This document shows, piece by piece, positions 1 to 5,457 of a DNA stretch of 5,457 nucleotides. How positions within the stretch are numbered: position 1 is the stretch's first letter; the number at the start of each line of letters is the position of its first letter. The DNA comes from Candidatus Melainabacteria bacterium GWA2_34_9 (GTDB lineage: Bacteria > Cyanobacteriota > Vampirovibrionia > Gastranaerophilales > UBA9971). A model generated the notes under the pieces. The model saw only the letters and a program-made list of their open reading frames with translations. It had not been told where the DNA came from and searched no databases. The translations under genes and the position numbers were made by a program. Location of the stretch: NCBI GenBank assembly GCA_001784535.1, contig MFRJ01000072.1, positions 4,821 through 10,277 on the forward strand. Reading direction: 5' to 3'.

Positions 1-380
1 TTTGTACTTAATAAGTTTCCTTGTTTATCAACCTTAAATAATGCGACTACTCGTTTACTGTCTTTTCCTTTTGGAGGGTGCCAATTTTTCTTGATTTCAT
101 GCTGTAAATTGACCATATACTGACTAAAATCAACTTTAGGCGAGCTGACAGAAGATGATGTTATAGGTGGTCTTGAAGTATTAGACTTTTTAGGTATAAA
201 TAACAACCCTACAATGAGTAATAAACCAACAATGGCAAGAACACCATATTAAGATGAGTTTTACTATTCAAAGAATGAAAGAAGCTTCTTAGTAATTATT
301 GCTCTTGAGTGTTTTAAAGTATAAACCCCTTCTGTATCAAAATATTTTATGAATTTATTAACTGTTTTCCAAATAGCCAT
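1..380 (-). pseudogene. TonB-family protein (single TM + TonB C-terminal domain), frameshifted and cut by the window edge
   Basis: The frame open from 248 down to 1 encodes a hydrophobic segment (VLAIVGLLLIVGLLFI), a Ser/Thr/Pro-rich linker and the start of a TonB C-terminal domain: DFSQYMVNLQHEIKKNW, then PPKG, SKRVV and ALFKVDKQGNLLS. It has no good start and follows an in-frame TAA (249-251). Upstream in the same frame lies a 38-codon ORF starting MAIWKTVNKF at ATG 378-380 and ending TAG TAA at 261-266. Removing one T from the run at 270-272 and adding one G to the pair at 244-245 joins both parts through SFLNSKTHLNMGVLAIVG into one continuous protein: about 45 cytoplasmic residues, one membrane span and a periplasmic TonB domain. 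Family knowledge: such proteins are anchored in the inner membrane and their C-terminus contacts outer-membrane or envelope partners. The breaks may be genuine decay or homopolymer sequencing errors. The 3' end lies outside the window. The TonB call is firm; the reconstructed N-terminus is inference. Confidence 0.72.
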
Positions 381-382
381 AG

Positions 383-393
383 TCAACCAAAAT
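383..393 (-). promoter_or_regulatory. ATTTTGGTTGA element before the TonB-family start codon
   Basis: On the minus strand this 11-mer lies two bases before the ATG of the TonB-family gene. The identical 11-mer directly precedes the ATG of the large TPR gene at 5310-5320. No AGGAG-type ribosome binding site is visible here, so the element occupies the place of one. Its function is unknown; it could be a translation-initiation or leader sequence, or part of a promoter/operator. Confidence 0.4.
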
Positions 394-399
394 ATTATG
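394..399 (-). promoter_or_regulatory. Candidate -10 box (CATAAT) of the TonB-family gene
   Basis: CATAAT on the minus strand lies just upstream of the shared 11-mer and about 13 bases before the ATG, which would give a very short leader. The region 16-17 bp further upstream is only TTTAAG/TTTTAA, a poor -35. In such AT-rich DNA a -10-like hexamer is expected by chance. The main support is that the large TPR gene has a TATAAT in a similar place relative to the same 11-mer. Confidence 0.22.
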
Positions 400-418
400 T
401 GTATTTTCCATAAAACTT

Positions 419-546
419 AAAAATTTTTATATTTAACTAAATATTTTTATATTTTTCAGCCTTTTGCTAAAAAAAGCTATATTTTGCATAGTAAATGTAA
501 AAATTGTTATATTTTAGGCTTTAAGTAAAAAAATAACTATAATTTA
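419..546. repeat. Degenerate AT-rich direct repeats in a non-coding stretch
   Basis: The non-coding stretch 381-665 is almost pure A/T and has no convincing ORF. The motif TTTTTATATTT occurs at 424-434 and 444-454, and with one change (TTGTTATATTT) at 504-514, so the copies are 20 and 60 bp apart. A second shared block, AG-C-TTT followed by T and seven A's, occurs at 458-475 and 516-533. Imperfect repeats beside a recombinase fragment could be arm-type binding sites or the debris of a mobile-element end, but low complexity alone can produce such matches. Confidence 0.35.
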
Positions 547-578
547 AAATTTACTGGAAAAAATTAAACTATAGTTAT
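533..578 (-). terminator. Terminator-like inverted repeat downstream of the recombinase fragment
   Basis: Arms 533-547 (ATAACTATAATTTAA) and 564-578 pair at 14 of 15 positions around a 16-base spacer. Read on the minus strand the hairpin is followed at once by seven T's (527-533), as in a Rho-independent terminator, about 90 bases after the recombinase stop codon. The plus strand also has a T-run after the stem (581-585), so it could work in both directions. The stem is nearly all A/T and would be weak, so a protein-binding dyad is an alternative. Confidence 0.45.
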
Positions 579-596
579 CGTTTTTCTGTTTTTCTG

Positions 597-611
597 TTAT
601 TGCTGCAATAA
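597..611. repeat. Perfect 15-bp dyad TTATTGC-T-GCAATAA
   Basis: Two 7-bp arms mirror each other exactly around a single central base, about 55 bp past the stop codon of the recombinase fragment. One central base is too few for an RNA hairpin loop, so the symmetry suggests a site for a dimeric DNA-binding protein or a recombinase core site. The location fits an attachment site, but no second copy is visible in the window. Next to it is a small tandem of GTTTTTCT (579-595). Confidence 0.3.
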
Positions 612-665
612 GTCTAATGCTTTAATATTTCTATAATTACATAATATATCGGTATGATTCAAATT

Positions 666-1055
666 TTAATAATCAGATAAAATATCTATGGCTTTTTGTA
701 AATTTTCAGGTACAGGGTGAGCATATCTCATCGTAGTATTAATGCTTGTATGCCCTAATATTTCCTTTACATCAAACAGATTAGACCCCTTTTCAGTCAT
801 TCTTGTTGCAGCTGTGTGTCTTAAATCATGAAAACAGAATTTTTCTATACCTGCTCTTTCCTTTAGCTTCCTAAATGCTTTATCTACATTCGTAAAAGGC
901 TTTTTAGTATAAGGATTTGCAAAAATATATTCACTTGTTTTATCAATGCCATCAAAGACTTCTTTTAATTTACTTGATATAGGGACTTTACGAGCTTTAT
1001 TTGTCTTTGTTTTAAGCAATTCTATATAACCATTCTCAATAAGAGCACTTGCAGA
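666..1055 (-). pseudogene. Tyrosine recombinase/phage-type integrase, C-terminal catalytic fragment
   Basis: Tyrosine recombinases cut and rejoin DNA through a tyrosine-DNA intermediate to integrate or excise mobile elements. Numbering from the TTG at 1017-1019, the fragment holds the beta-hairpin lysine region (KTKTNKARKVPI, catalytic Lys probably residue 5), the HDLRHTAATRM box (His64, Arg67), LGHTSINTTMRYAH (His90) and the nucleophile Tyr99, ending with the usual helix (ENLQKAIDIL). The open frame continues upstream through SASALIENGYIE to a TGA at 1056-1058, so TTG is only the first possible start, not a convincing one. The N-terminal SAM-like DNA-binding domain and box I, with the first catalytic Arg, are absent: about 117 residues remain of a usual 300-400. 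It should be inactive as a recombinase. The break lies within 45 bp of the end of the upstream gene, which suggests deletion or rearrangement of an integrated element. Confidence 0.85.
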
Positions 1056-1068
1056 TCAAACAGCTATA

Positions 1069-1085
1069 ACTCTTTTTCAAAAAGT
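1069..1085 (-). other. Short hairpin between the exporter gene and the recombinase fragment
   Basis: The minus strand reads ACTTTTTGAAAAAGAGT, which can fold into a 7-bp stem (one G-T pair) with a GAA loop, 13 bases after the stop codon of the large gene. No T-run follows, so it is not a standard Rho-independent terminator. It may offer weak 3'-end protection or be chance. No other terminator is visible in the 39-base gap. Confidence 0.2.
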
Positions 1086-1097
1086 AACAAATAATTA

Positions 1098-4000
1098 TTA
1101 AAATCTTACTAGCAAAAAGGCTCTAAAAATATGCTGTTTGACTGTTCGATAGTTATTAAAATCATAATATGCCCTAGCTCCGATTCTGCCGTTTTCATTA
1201 TAAGTTAAACCGAAAGTGTAACCATAATATGGAGTAGAATGAATTCCGGGTACGTTGTTTACAAGCTCATAGGGTCCTCTCATTGACTGTGAACCAAGAA
1301 AACCTGATAATAAATATCTGATGCCGGCTTTCTTAAAACCACCTTTTACAGTTACCGGAAATTTATTTGCTATAAAAAATGTAGGACTAAAATAGCCGCC
1401 TACGCCCGGGTTGCTTGGAGTAGGATAAGGAGAAGTTCCGTCACTTCCAACAGGACTATTGTTCAAATTAGCTCCGCCAAAACCTGACATATCTCTCCTA
1501 AAGCCTAGATAGTAAAAATCATAGCCTGCCAGTATTTGATTTATAAAAAATTCTTCGGGTGCTGAAAACAACATTATACCGGTTCCTACAGGAGCTTCTT
1601 GGTATAAATTAGCCGGGGAATTACTGCCATATCTGTTGCCAATATTATAACCGGCATAAGCATAAGTCTTATGAGGCAATTTGAAAGCCGAATTTAAAAT
1701 CATGAATTTATTATCAATAATTCTTCCTACAAGTTGGTTTGCAAAAGGACCAACTTCTGGAATTACTCCTGCTGCTGACATATATGAATCTATTTCATCA
1801 AGATATCTTATATATCCTGAGCTTAAGGTTATGTTATCATTTAAAAAAGCTTTAAAAGTCATATTGCCGAGAATAATGCTGCCTTTGTATGAAAAATCCT
1901 GTATGCCAACAGCGCTTGTATAGCCAAAGTGATCATGAGACCTTCCTTCTGAGCCTATAGAATAAAGAGTCCCTCGGGCAGAAACAACATCGGAAATATA
2001 TTTTGTTGTAGTTATTGAACCTATTGATTTTATATTGGGTTTTGGATAAAAATACCCGTTTCCTCCCAGTTTATTCCATCTAACAGCATTCGCGTTTCCT
2101 GAAAGTTCATAATAATTAAATAAAGGCTCAAGAGCCGGTTTTATTCGCATTTTAATTTCAGCTTCAAGCTCTTTTGCATTTTGTTTTGGATTATTTTTCA
2201 ACAATTCCAGTGCTTTATCATTTCTCCCAAGAGCACCGTAAGAAAGGTTGAATATATAATAAGGTATTCCTGTTTCTAATGATATATCTCTTTTCCCAAG
2301 TTCGTTATAAGCTTTTGCCAGATTGAAAGTTACATCATCTTCTTGTGGTAGTTTTTCCAGAATTTCTATAGACTGAAAATTATCTCCTGTTGAATTAAAT
2401 GATATAGCAAGATTTTTTCTGGCCTGAATATTTTGGGGGTCTTTTGCCAGAACGTTATTTAATATTTTTCTGGCTTTTAATGCTTCGCCTAGTGTAATCT
2501 GAATTTCTGCAAGTCCTATTTGGGCTCTGTCAGTAAATTCAGGATCATTGAGAAGATATTTATACAAATTCTCACCAATATCAAGGTTTTTGTTGTAATG
2601 ATTAGATTGGGCTATTTTATAGATTATTCTGTTGTTGTTGTTAAAATCAGCTATATTTTGGTAATATTTTAAAGCCTGGTTGAAATTTGACTCAAAAAAG
2701 CTTATATCTCCCAGAGATTCCAATATTTCAGAATTACAGGGCTCAATTTTTGCAAGCTCCAACAAAAGATTTTTAGCAAGAACATAATTTTTAGCGGCAA
2801 TAAAAGCTTTGGCAACTTTAATTTTTAATTTTTTATTCTCAGGGTCAATCGAAACTGCCTGACAAAACATTTCTTTCGCTTTTAAAGGCTCGTTTTGAGC
2901 CATATATACATCTCCTAAAGATTCCCATATTTCAAAATTGTCAGGCTTAATTTTTGCAAGTTCACATAAAAGCAGTTTTGCCTGATCATACTTTTTAACA
3001 GCAATATAAACTTTAGCAATTTGAACTTTTAATTTTATATTCTCGGGATCAAGCAAAACTGCTTTGCAAAGGATGTCCATTGCTTTTTGAGTTTCATTGA
3101 GAGCCATATATACATCGGCAATTGTGCTAAGAGCATCAATATTATTTGGATATAATTTAATATAATTTTCCAGAATTTGCAGTGATGCCACAAGATTTCC
3201 CGTATAAAAAAGACTTTTGGCATAATTAAGCTCGGATTCGGGATCTTGCGCTTTATTTAAATAATCCTGATAAAACTCAACGGCTTTTTTAAAATCCCCT
3301 GATATGAAATACGATAATGCAATGCCTTTTTGAGCTTGTAAATTATCAGGATTTTTATTGTAAATTTCAAAATATAAATTTAAAGCAGTATCATATTCTT
3401 TTTGCTGCAAAAAGATTTCAGCTATATTAATTTTATACTTGTCGTTTTTTGTCACAGCAATAAGCTTTTTATAAATTTTCAGAGATTGCTCATAATCTTT
3501 ATTATCTTTTAAATAATTGGCGTAAGCTTCAAGCAGATCAACATTATCCGGCGTTTCTTTTAAGAGTTCCTGATAATATTTAAGCGCGAGTTCATTTTTG
3601 TGAAGCCAGCCATAAGTCTTTGCCAATCCAAATTTCGCTTCATACCTGTCAGGAAAAATTTCTTGAGCTTTAAGATAATATTCATTTGCCTCAGTTGTTT
3701 TATTCTGGCTTTCATACGCCTGCGCTTGTTTTATATAACTTAAAAATGTTTTATTTTGTTCCAAATTTTCTATAGGTGTGGGTTCAATCCCTTTTTTCAA
3801 GAAAATTATTTCAGATTTAGGAATATTAGACTTAGCAAGGTATTTTTTATTACTTTTCAAATAATCTGCATAAACTTTAAGCAAATCAGCATTATTGGGC
3901 GTTAATTTTAAAAGTTCTTTATAATATCCAATAGCAAGATCGTGTTTGCGTAGCCATCCATAAGTTTTAGCCAGTCCGAATTTGGCTTCATACCTGTCAG

Positions 4001-5309
4001 GAAAGATATTTTCGGCTTTGAGATAATACTGATTCGCCTCGATGATTTTGCCCTGACTTTCATATTTCCGGGCTTGTTTTATATAATCTAAAAATTTCTT
4101 ATTTTGTTCCGGATTTTTTATAGGTGTAGGTTTAAAACTTTTTTTTAGAGAAATTATTTCATCTATATTATCGTTATACTTGTCATCATCTGTAAGTTCA
4201 GAAAGCTTGTTATAAATTTTCAAAGCCTCATCATAATTCGCAGTATCTTTTAAGGCTTTAGCGTAAGCTTCAAGTAAAGCAACGTTATTTGGTGCTTGTT
4301 TTAAAGCTTCTTTATAATGTTTAAATGCAAATTCATTTTTATTTAGCCATTCAGAGGTCTTGGCTGTTCCAAATAAAGCTTCATACTTATTTGGAAATAT
4401 CTCATAAGCTTTAAGATAATATACGTTCGCCTCGAGGATTTTACCCTCACTTTCATATTTTTGAGCTTGTTTGATATAATTCAAATATTTTTTATTTTTT
4501 TTCTGATAATTTTTTAGAAAAATTAGTTTATCTATAAAAACCTTATATTTTCCATTTTTTGTTAATTCAAAAAGCTTGTTATAAGTTTTCAGAGATTGAT
4601 CATAATCTTGATTATCTTGTAAAAATTGAGCATATTCTTCAAGCAGCTCAATATTATTTGGTGTTTCTTTTAATTTTTCCTGATAGTATTTAAGTTCGAG
4701 TTTATTTTTATACAATGCCCCATATATACGAGCCAGCCCAAATAAAGCTTCATACCTTGTCGGAAATATTTTTTGAGCTTTGAGATAATACTCTTTTGCT
4801 TCTTGTCTTTGATATTTACTTTCATATGTCTTGGCTTGCTTTATATAGTAAGAATATAGCTGATTTTTTTGCAGCAAAGTTATTTCAGCTATATTAATTT
4901 TATATTTTTTGTTTTTTGTGAGTTTAAAAAGTTTGTTATAAATAATTAGAGCTTTATAATAATTTTTATTATTTTTTAAATATTTGGCGTAAGCTTCAAG
5001 CAAAGCAATATTATTCGGGTATTTTTTTAAGAGTTCCCGATAATACTTACGTGCAAGTTTATCTTTATGTAGCTGACCATAAGTCTTAGCCAGTCCAAAT
5101 TTGGCTTCAAACTTTTCAGGATAGATTTGTTCCGCTTTAAGATAATACTCATTTGCTTTGAGTATTTTATTTTGACTTTCATATTTTTGCGCTTGCTTTA
5201 TATAATTCAAATATGTCTTATTTTGTTCAAGTGTTTGCGCATTTGTAATAAAACAGCAGGAAAAATATAAAATAACCAGTATTAAAAATTGTGTAAGCTT
5301 TGTATTCAT
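1098..5309 (-). CDS. Large TPR protein with C-terminal BcsC-like outer-membrane beta-barrel; probable exopolysaccharide exporter
   Basis: The protein has 1403 residues. Residues 1-24 form a signal peptide (hydrophobic LTQFLILVILYFSCCF, likely cleavage ITNA|QT). Residues 27-636 are five tandem copies of a TPR-containing unit of about 120 residues, and residues 637-1060 are further TPRs including a 68-residue double-TPR duplication. From about residue 1088 to the end lies a barrel matching the BcsC C-terminal pattern: ITLSSGYIRYLDEIDSYMSAAG, GGYFSPTFFIANKFPV and a final aromatic-rich strand ending in Phe, typical of Bam-inserted barrels. In cellulose secretion BcsC links a periplasmic TPR solenoid to an outer-membrane pore for the glucan. 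A similar role for some exopolysaccharide is inferred; no synthase gene lies nearby, so the substrate is unknown and cellulose should not be assumed. At 1403 residues it is longer than typical BcsC (about 1150-1300), mostly through the N-terminal duplications. The start is fixed by the signal peptide, but no Shine-Dalgarno is seen; ATTTTGGTTGA abuts the ATG. Confidence 0.88.
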   Translation of the reverse strand: MNTKLTQFLILVILYFSCCFITNAQTLEQNKTYLNYIKQAQKYESQNKILKANEYYLKAEQIYPEKFEAKFGLAKTYGQLHKDKLARKYYRELLKKYPNNIALLEAYAKYLKNNKNYYKALIIYNKLFKLTKNKKYKINIAEITLLQKNQLYSYYIKQAKTYESKYQRQEAKEYYLKAQKIFPTRYEALFGLARIYGALYKNKLELKYYQEKLKETPNNIELLEEYAQFLQDNQDYDQSLKTYNKLFELTKNGKYKVFIDKLIFLKNYQKKNKKYLNYIKQAQKYESEGKILEANVYYLKAYEIFPNKYEALFGTAKTSEWLNKNEFAFKHYKEALKQAPNNVALLEAYAKALKDTANYDEALKIYNKLSELTDDDKYNDNIDEIISLKKSFKPTPIKNPEQNKKFLDYIKQARKYESQGKIIEANQYYLKAENIFPDRYEAKFGLAKTYGWLRKHDLAIGYYKELLKLTPNNADLLKVYADYLKSNKKYLAKSNIPKSEIIFLKKGIEPTPIENLEQNKTFLSYIKQAQAYESQNKTTEANEYYLKAQEIFPDRYEAKFGLAKTYGWLHKNELALKYYQELLKETPDNVDLLEAYANYLKDNKDYEQSLKIYKKLIAVTKNDKYKINIAEIFLQQKEYDTALNLYFEIYNKNPDNLQAQKGIALSYFISGDFKKAVEFYQDYLNKAQDPESELNYAKSLFYTGNLVASLQILENYIKLYPNNIDALSTIADVYMALNETQKAMDILCKAVLLDPENIKLKVQIAKVYIAVKKYDQAKLLLCELAKIKPDNFEIWESLGDVYMAQNEPLKAKEMFCQAVSIDPENKKLKIKVAKAFIAAKNYVLAKNLLLELAKIEPCNSEILESLGDISFFESNFNQALKYYQNIADFNNNNRIIYKIAQSNHYNKNLDIGENLYKYLLNDPEFTDRAQIGLAEIQITLGEALKARKILNNVLAKDPQNIQARKNLAISFNSTGDNFQSIEILEKLPQEDDVTFNLAKAYNELGKRDISLETGIPYYIFNLSYGALGRNDKALELLKNNPKQNAKELEAEIKMRIKPALEPLFNYYELSGNANAVRWNKLGGNGYFYPKPNIKSIGSITTTKYISDVVSARGTLYSIGSEGRSHDHFGYTSAVGIQDFSYKGSIILGNMTFKAFLNDNITLSSGYIRYLDEIDSYMSAAGVIPEVGPFANQLVGRIIDNKFMILNSAFKLPHKTYAYAGYNIGNRYGSNSPANLYQEAPVGTGIMLFSAPEEFFINQILAGYDFYYLGFRRDMSGFGGANLNNSPVGSDGTSPYPTPSNPGVGGYFSPTFFIANKFPVTVKGGFKKAGIRYLLSGFLGSQSMRGPYELVNNVPGIHSTPYYGYTFGLTYNENGRIGARAYYDFNNYRTVKQHIFRAFLLVRF
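2730..3137 (-). repeat. Two tandem 204-bp coding repeats (68-residue double TPR)
   Basis: Residues 725-792 and 793-860 of the exporter are two copies of a 68-residue double-TPR unit with no insertions: xxLSTIADVYMALNE and xIWESLGDVYMAQNE, then AM-LCKAVLLDPEN and AKEMFCQAVSIDPEN, then KVQIAKVYIAVKKY and KVAKAFIAAKNY. The next residues (EILESLGDIS) begin a third copy that soon diverges. This repeat family differs from the N-terminal one, so the solenoid grew by at least two separate duplication events. Confidence 0.85.
3402..5231 (-). repeat. Five tandem coding repeats of about 350-390 bp (TPR super-unit)
   Basis: These are five copies of one unit within the exporter gene, residues 27-147, 148-268, 269-398, 399-514 and 515-636. 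Each begins with [LF]xxYIKQA and a YES motif (YIKQA isoleucines at 37, 156, 279, 410 and 526), then EA(N/K)xYYLKA, IFP-(R/K)YEA-FG-A, YY-E-LK-PNN and a YNKL-ELTKN-KYK end. By eye, units 4 and 5 are identical at 66 of their first 90 residues. The linkers before units 4 and 5 share KPTPIKN/EPTPIEN followed by EQNK, and the mature N-terminus also begins LEQNK, so linker and unit were copied together. Unit 4 is shorter, lacking about 15 residues of its last TPR. Confidence 0.9.
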
Positions 5310-5320
5310 TCAACCAAAAT
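5310..5320 (-). promoter_or_regulatory. ATTTTGGTTGA element abutting the exporter start codon
   Basis: On the minus strand this 11-mer ends directly against the ATG at 5307-5309 and is identical to 383-393, which lies two bases before the TonB-family ATG. There is no purine-rich Shine-Dalgarno in the preceding 20 bases. See the copy at 383-393 for possible roles. Confidence 0.4.
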
Positions 5321-5457
5321 CCGAGCATTATAATGAAAGACCATACCTAAACCGCCGAAAAAATGATATTACATAGATTTCTAGCTTTACCTGCCTACCT
5401 GATTAATCCAAACCTGCGGATGACTTACCCAATAAATATCTTTATAGTAAAAACAAA
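5321..5457. other. Upstream region of the exporter, with two short edge-open ORFs of uncertain reality
   Basis: The stretch is less AT-rich than its surroundings near 5385-5430 and carries an ACCTGC motif twice (5389-5394 and again about 20 bp on). On the minus strand, 5457-5387 is open for 22 codons, ending WINQVGR and a stop at 5387-5389; it could be the tail of an upstream gene about 77 bp before the exporter. On the plus strand, ATG 5363-5365 opens a frame (MILHRFLALPAYLINPNL and on) that runs off the edge, a possible divergent gene without a visible ribosome binding site. The two overlap, so at most one is likely real. I recognise neither. Confidence 0.25.
5327..5332 (-). promoter_or_regulatory. 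Candidate -10 box (TATAAT) of the exporter gene
   Basis: A consensus TATAAT on the minus strand lies 17 bases before the ATG. If used, transcription would start only about 10 bases before the start codon, giving an almost leaderless mRNA. No TTGACA-like -35 exists at the right distance: the region 17 bp upstream is GCGGTT. It is also not an extended -10, since no TG precedes it. An activator, or a different promoter further upstream, may therefore be needed. Confidence 0.35.

Noticed and set aside
1..129. Plus-strand open frame at the left edge
   Set aside because: The opposite strand encodes a clear TonB C-terminal domain here; the plus frame has no recognisable content.
666..1019. Functional stand-alone small recombinase
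   Set aside because: It lacks the box I arginine and the whole N-terminal domain, and its only start is an internal TTG with no ribosome binding site.
663..1104. 11-bp inverted match ATTTTAATAAT (663-673 and 1094-1104) around the recombinase fragment, like element termini
   Set aside because: It is pure A/T and overlaps both stop codons; such matches are expected by chance at this composition, and no target duplication is visible.
1681..1923. 80-codon open frame on the plus strand
   Set aside because: It lies wholly antisense to the beta-barrel part of the exporter, with no recognisable domain or ribosome binding site; it is a shadow of the real gene.
3035..3223. 62-codon open frame on the minus strand
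   Set aside because: It is an alternative frame inside the TPR region of the exporter and matches no family I recognise.
3402..5231. Regular long repeats resembling an array such as CRISPR
   Set aside because: The repeats are in-frame coding units of about 350-390 bp with TPR protein sequence, without short repeats or unique spacers.

Overview
The window is about 5.5 kb of AT-rich bacterial DNA, and every gene in it reads on the minus strand. One very large intact gene dominates: a 1403-residue secreted protein with a signal peptide, a long TPR solenoid and a C-terminal outer-membrane beta-barrel like that of the cellulose exporter BcsC. This architecture means a two-membrane cell. The left-edge gene encodes a TonB C-terminal domain of the type (PYM-LQ-IK-NW-PPKG-SKRVV) I associate with the cyanobacterial lineage. 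With the low GC, this suggests a non-photosynthetic relative such as Gastranaerophilales/Melainabacteria. That placement is inference, not proof.

Layout in the direction of transcription, right to left. Positions 5457-5310 are the upstream region of the big gene, with a TATAAT-like -10 box and possibly the tail of a neighbouring gene at the window edge. Positions 5309-1098 hold the TPR/beta-barrel gene. Its N-terminal half is five tandem copies of a unit of about 120 residues, followed by a second family of 68-residue double-TPR repeats, further TPRs and the barrel. Positions 1055-666 hold the C-terminal catalytic half of a tyrosine recombinase, cut off before its first active-site arginine: a mobile-element remnant. 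Positions 665-381 are very AT-rich and non-coding, with degenerate direct repeats, a perfect 15-bp dyad and a terminator-like inverted repeat. Positions 380-1 hold a TonB-family gene that runs off the left edge. It is broken by two single-base discrepancies in short homopolymers that cancel each other.

The big gene probably acts alone in this window as the outer-membrane exit of an exopolysaccharide export route. No synthase, c-di-GMP or periplasmic partner gene is visible here. The recombinase fragment and repeats show that the 3' flank of the exporter has been rearranged. The least expected signal is an identical 11-mer, ATTTTGGTTGA, placed directly before the start codons of both the exporter and the TonB gene, where a Shine-Dalgarno sequence would normally be.
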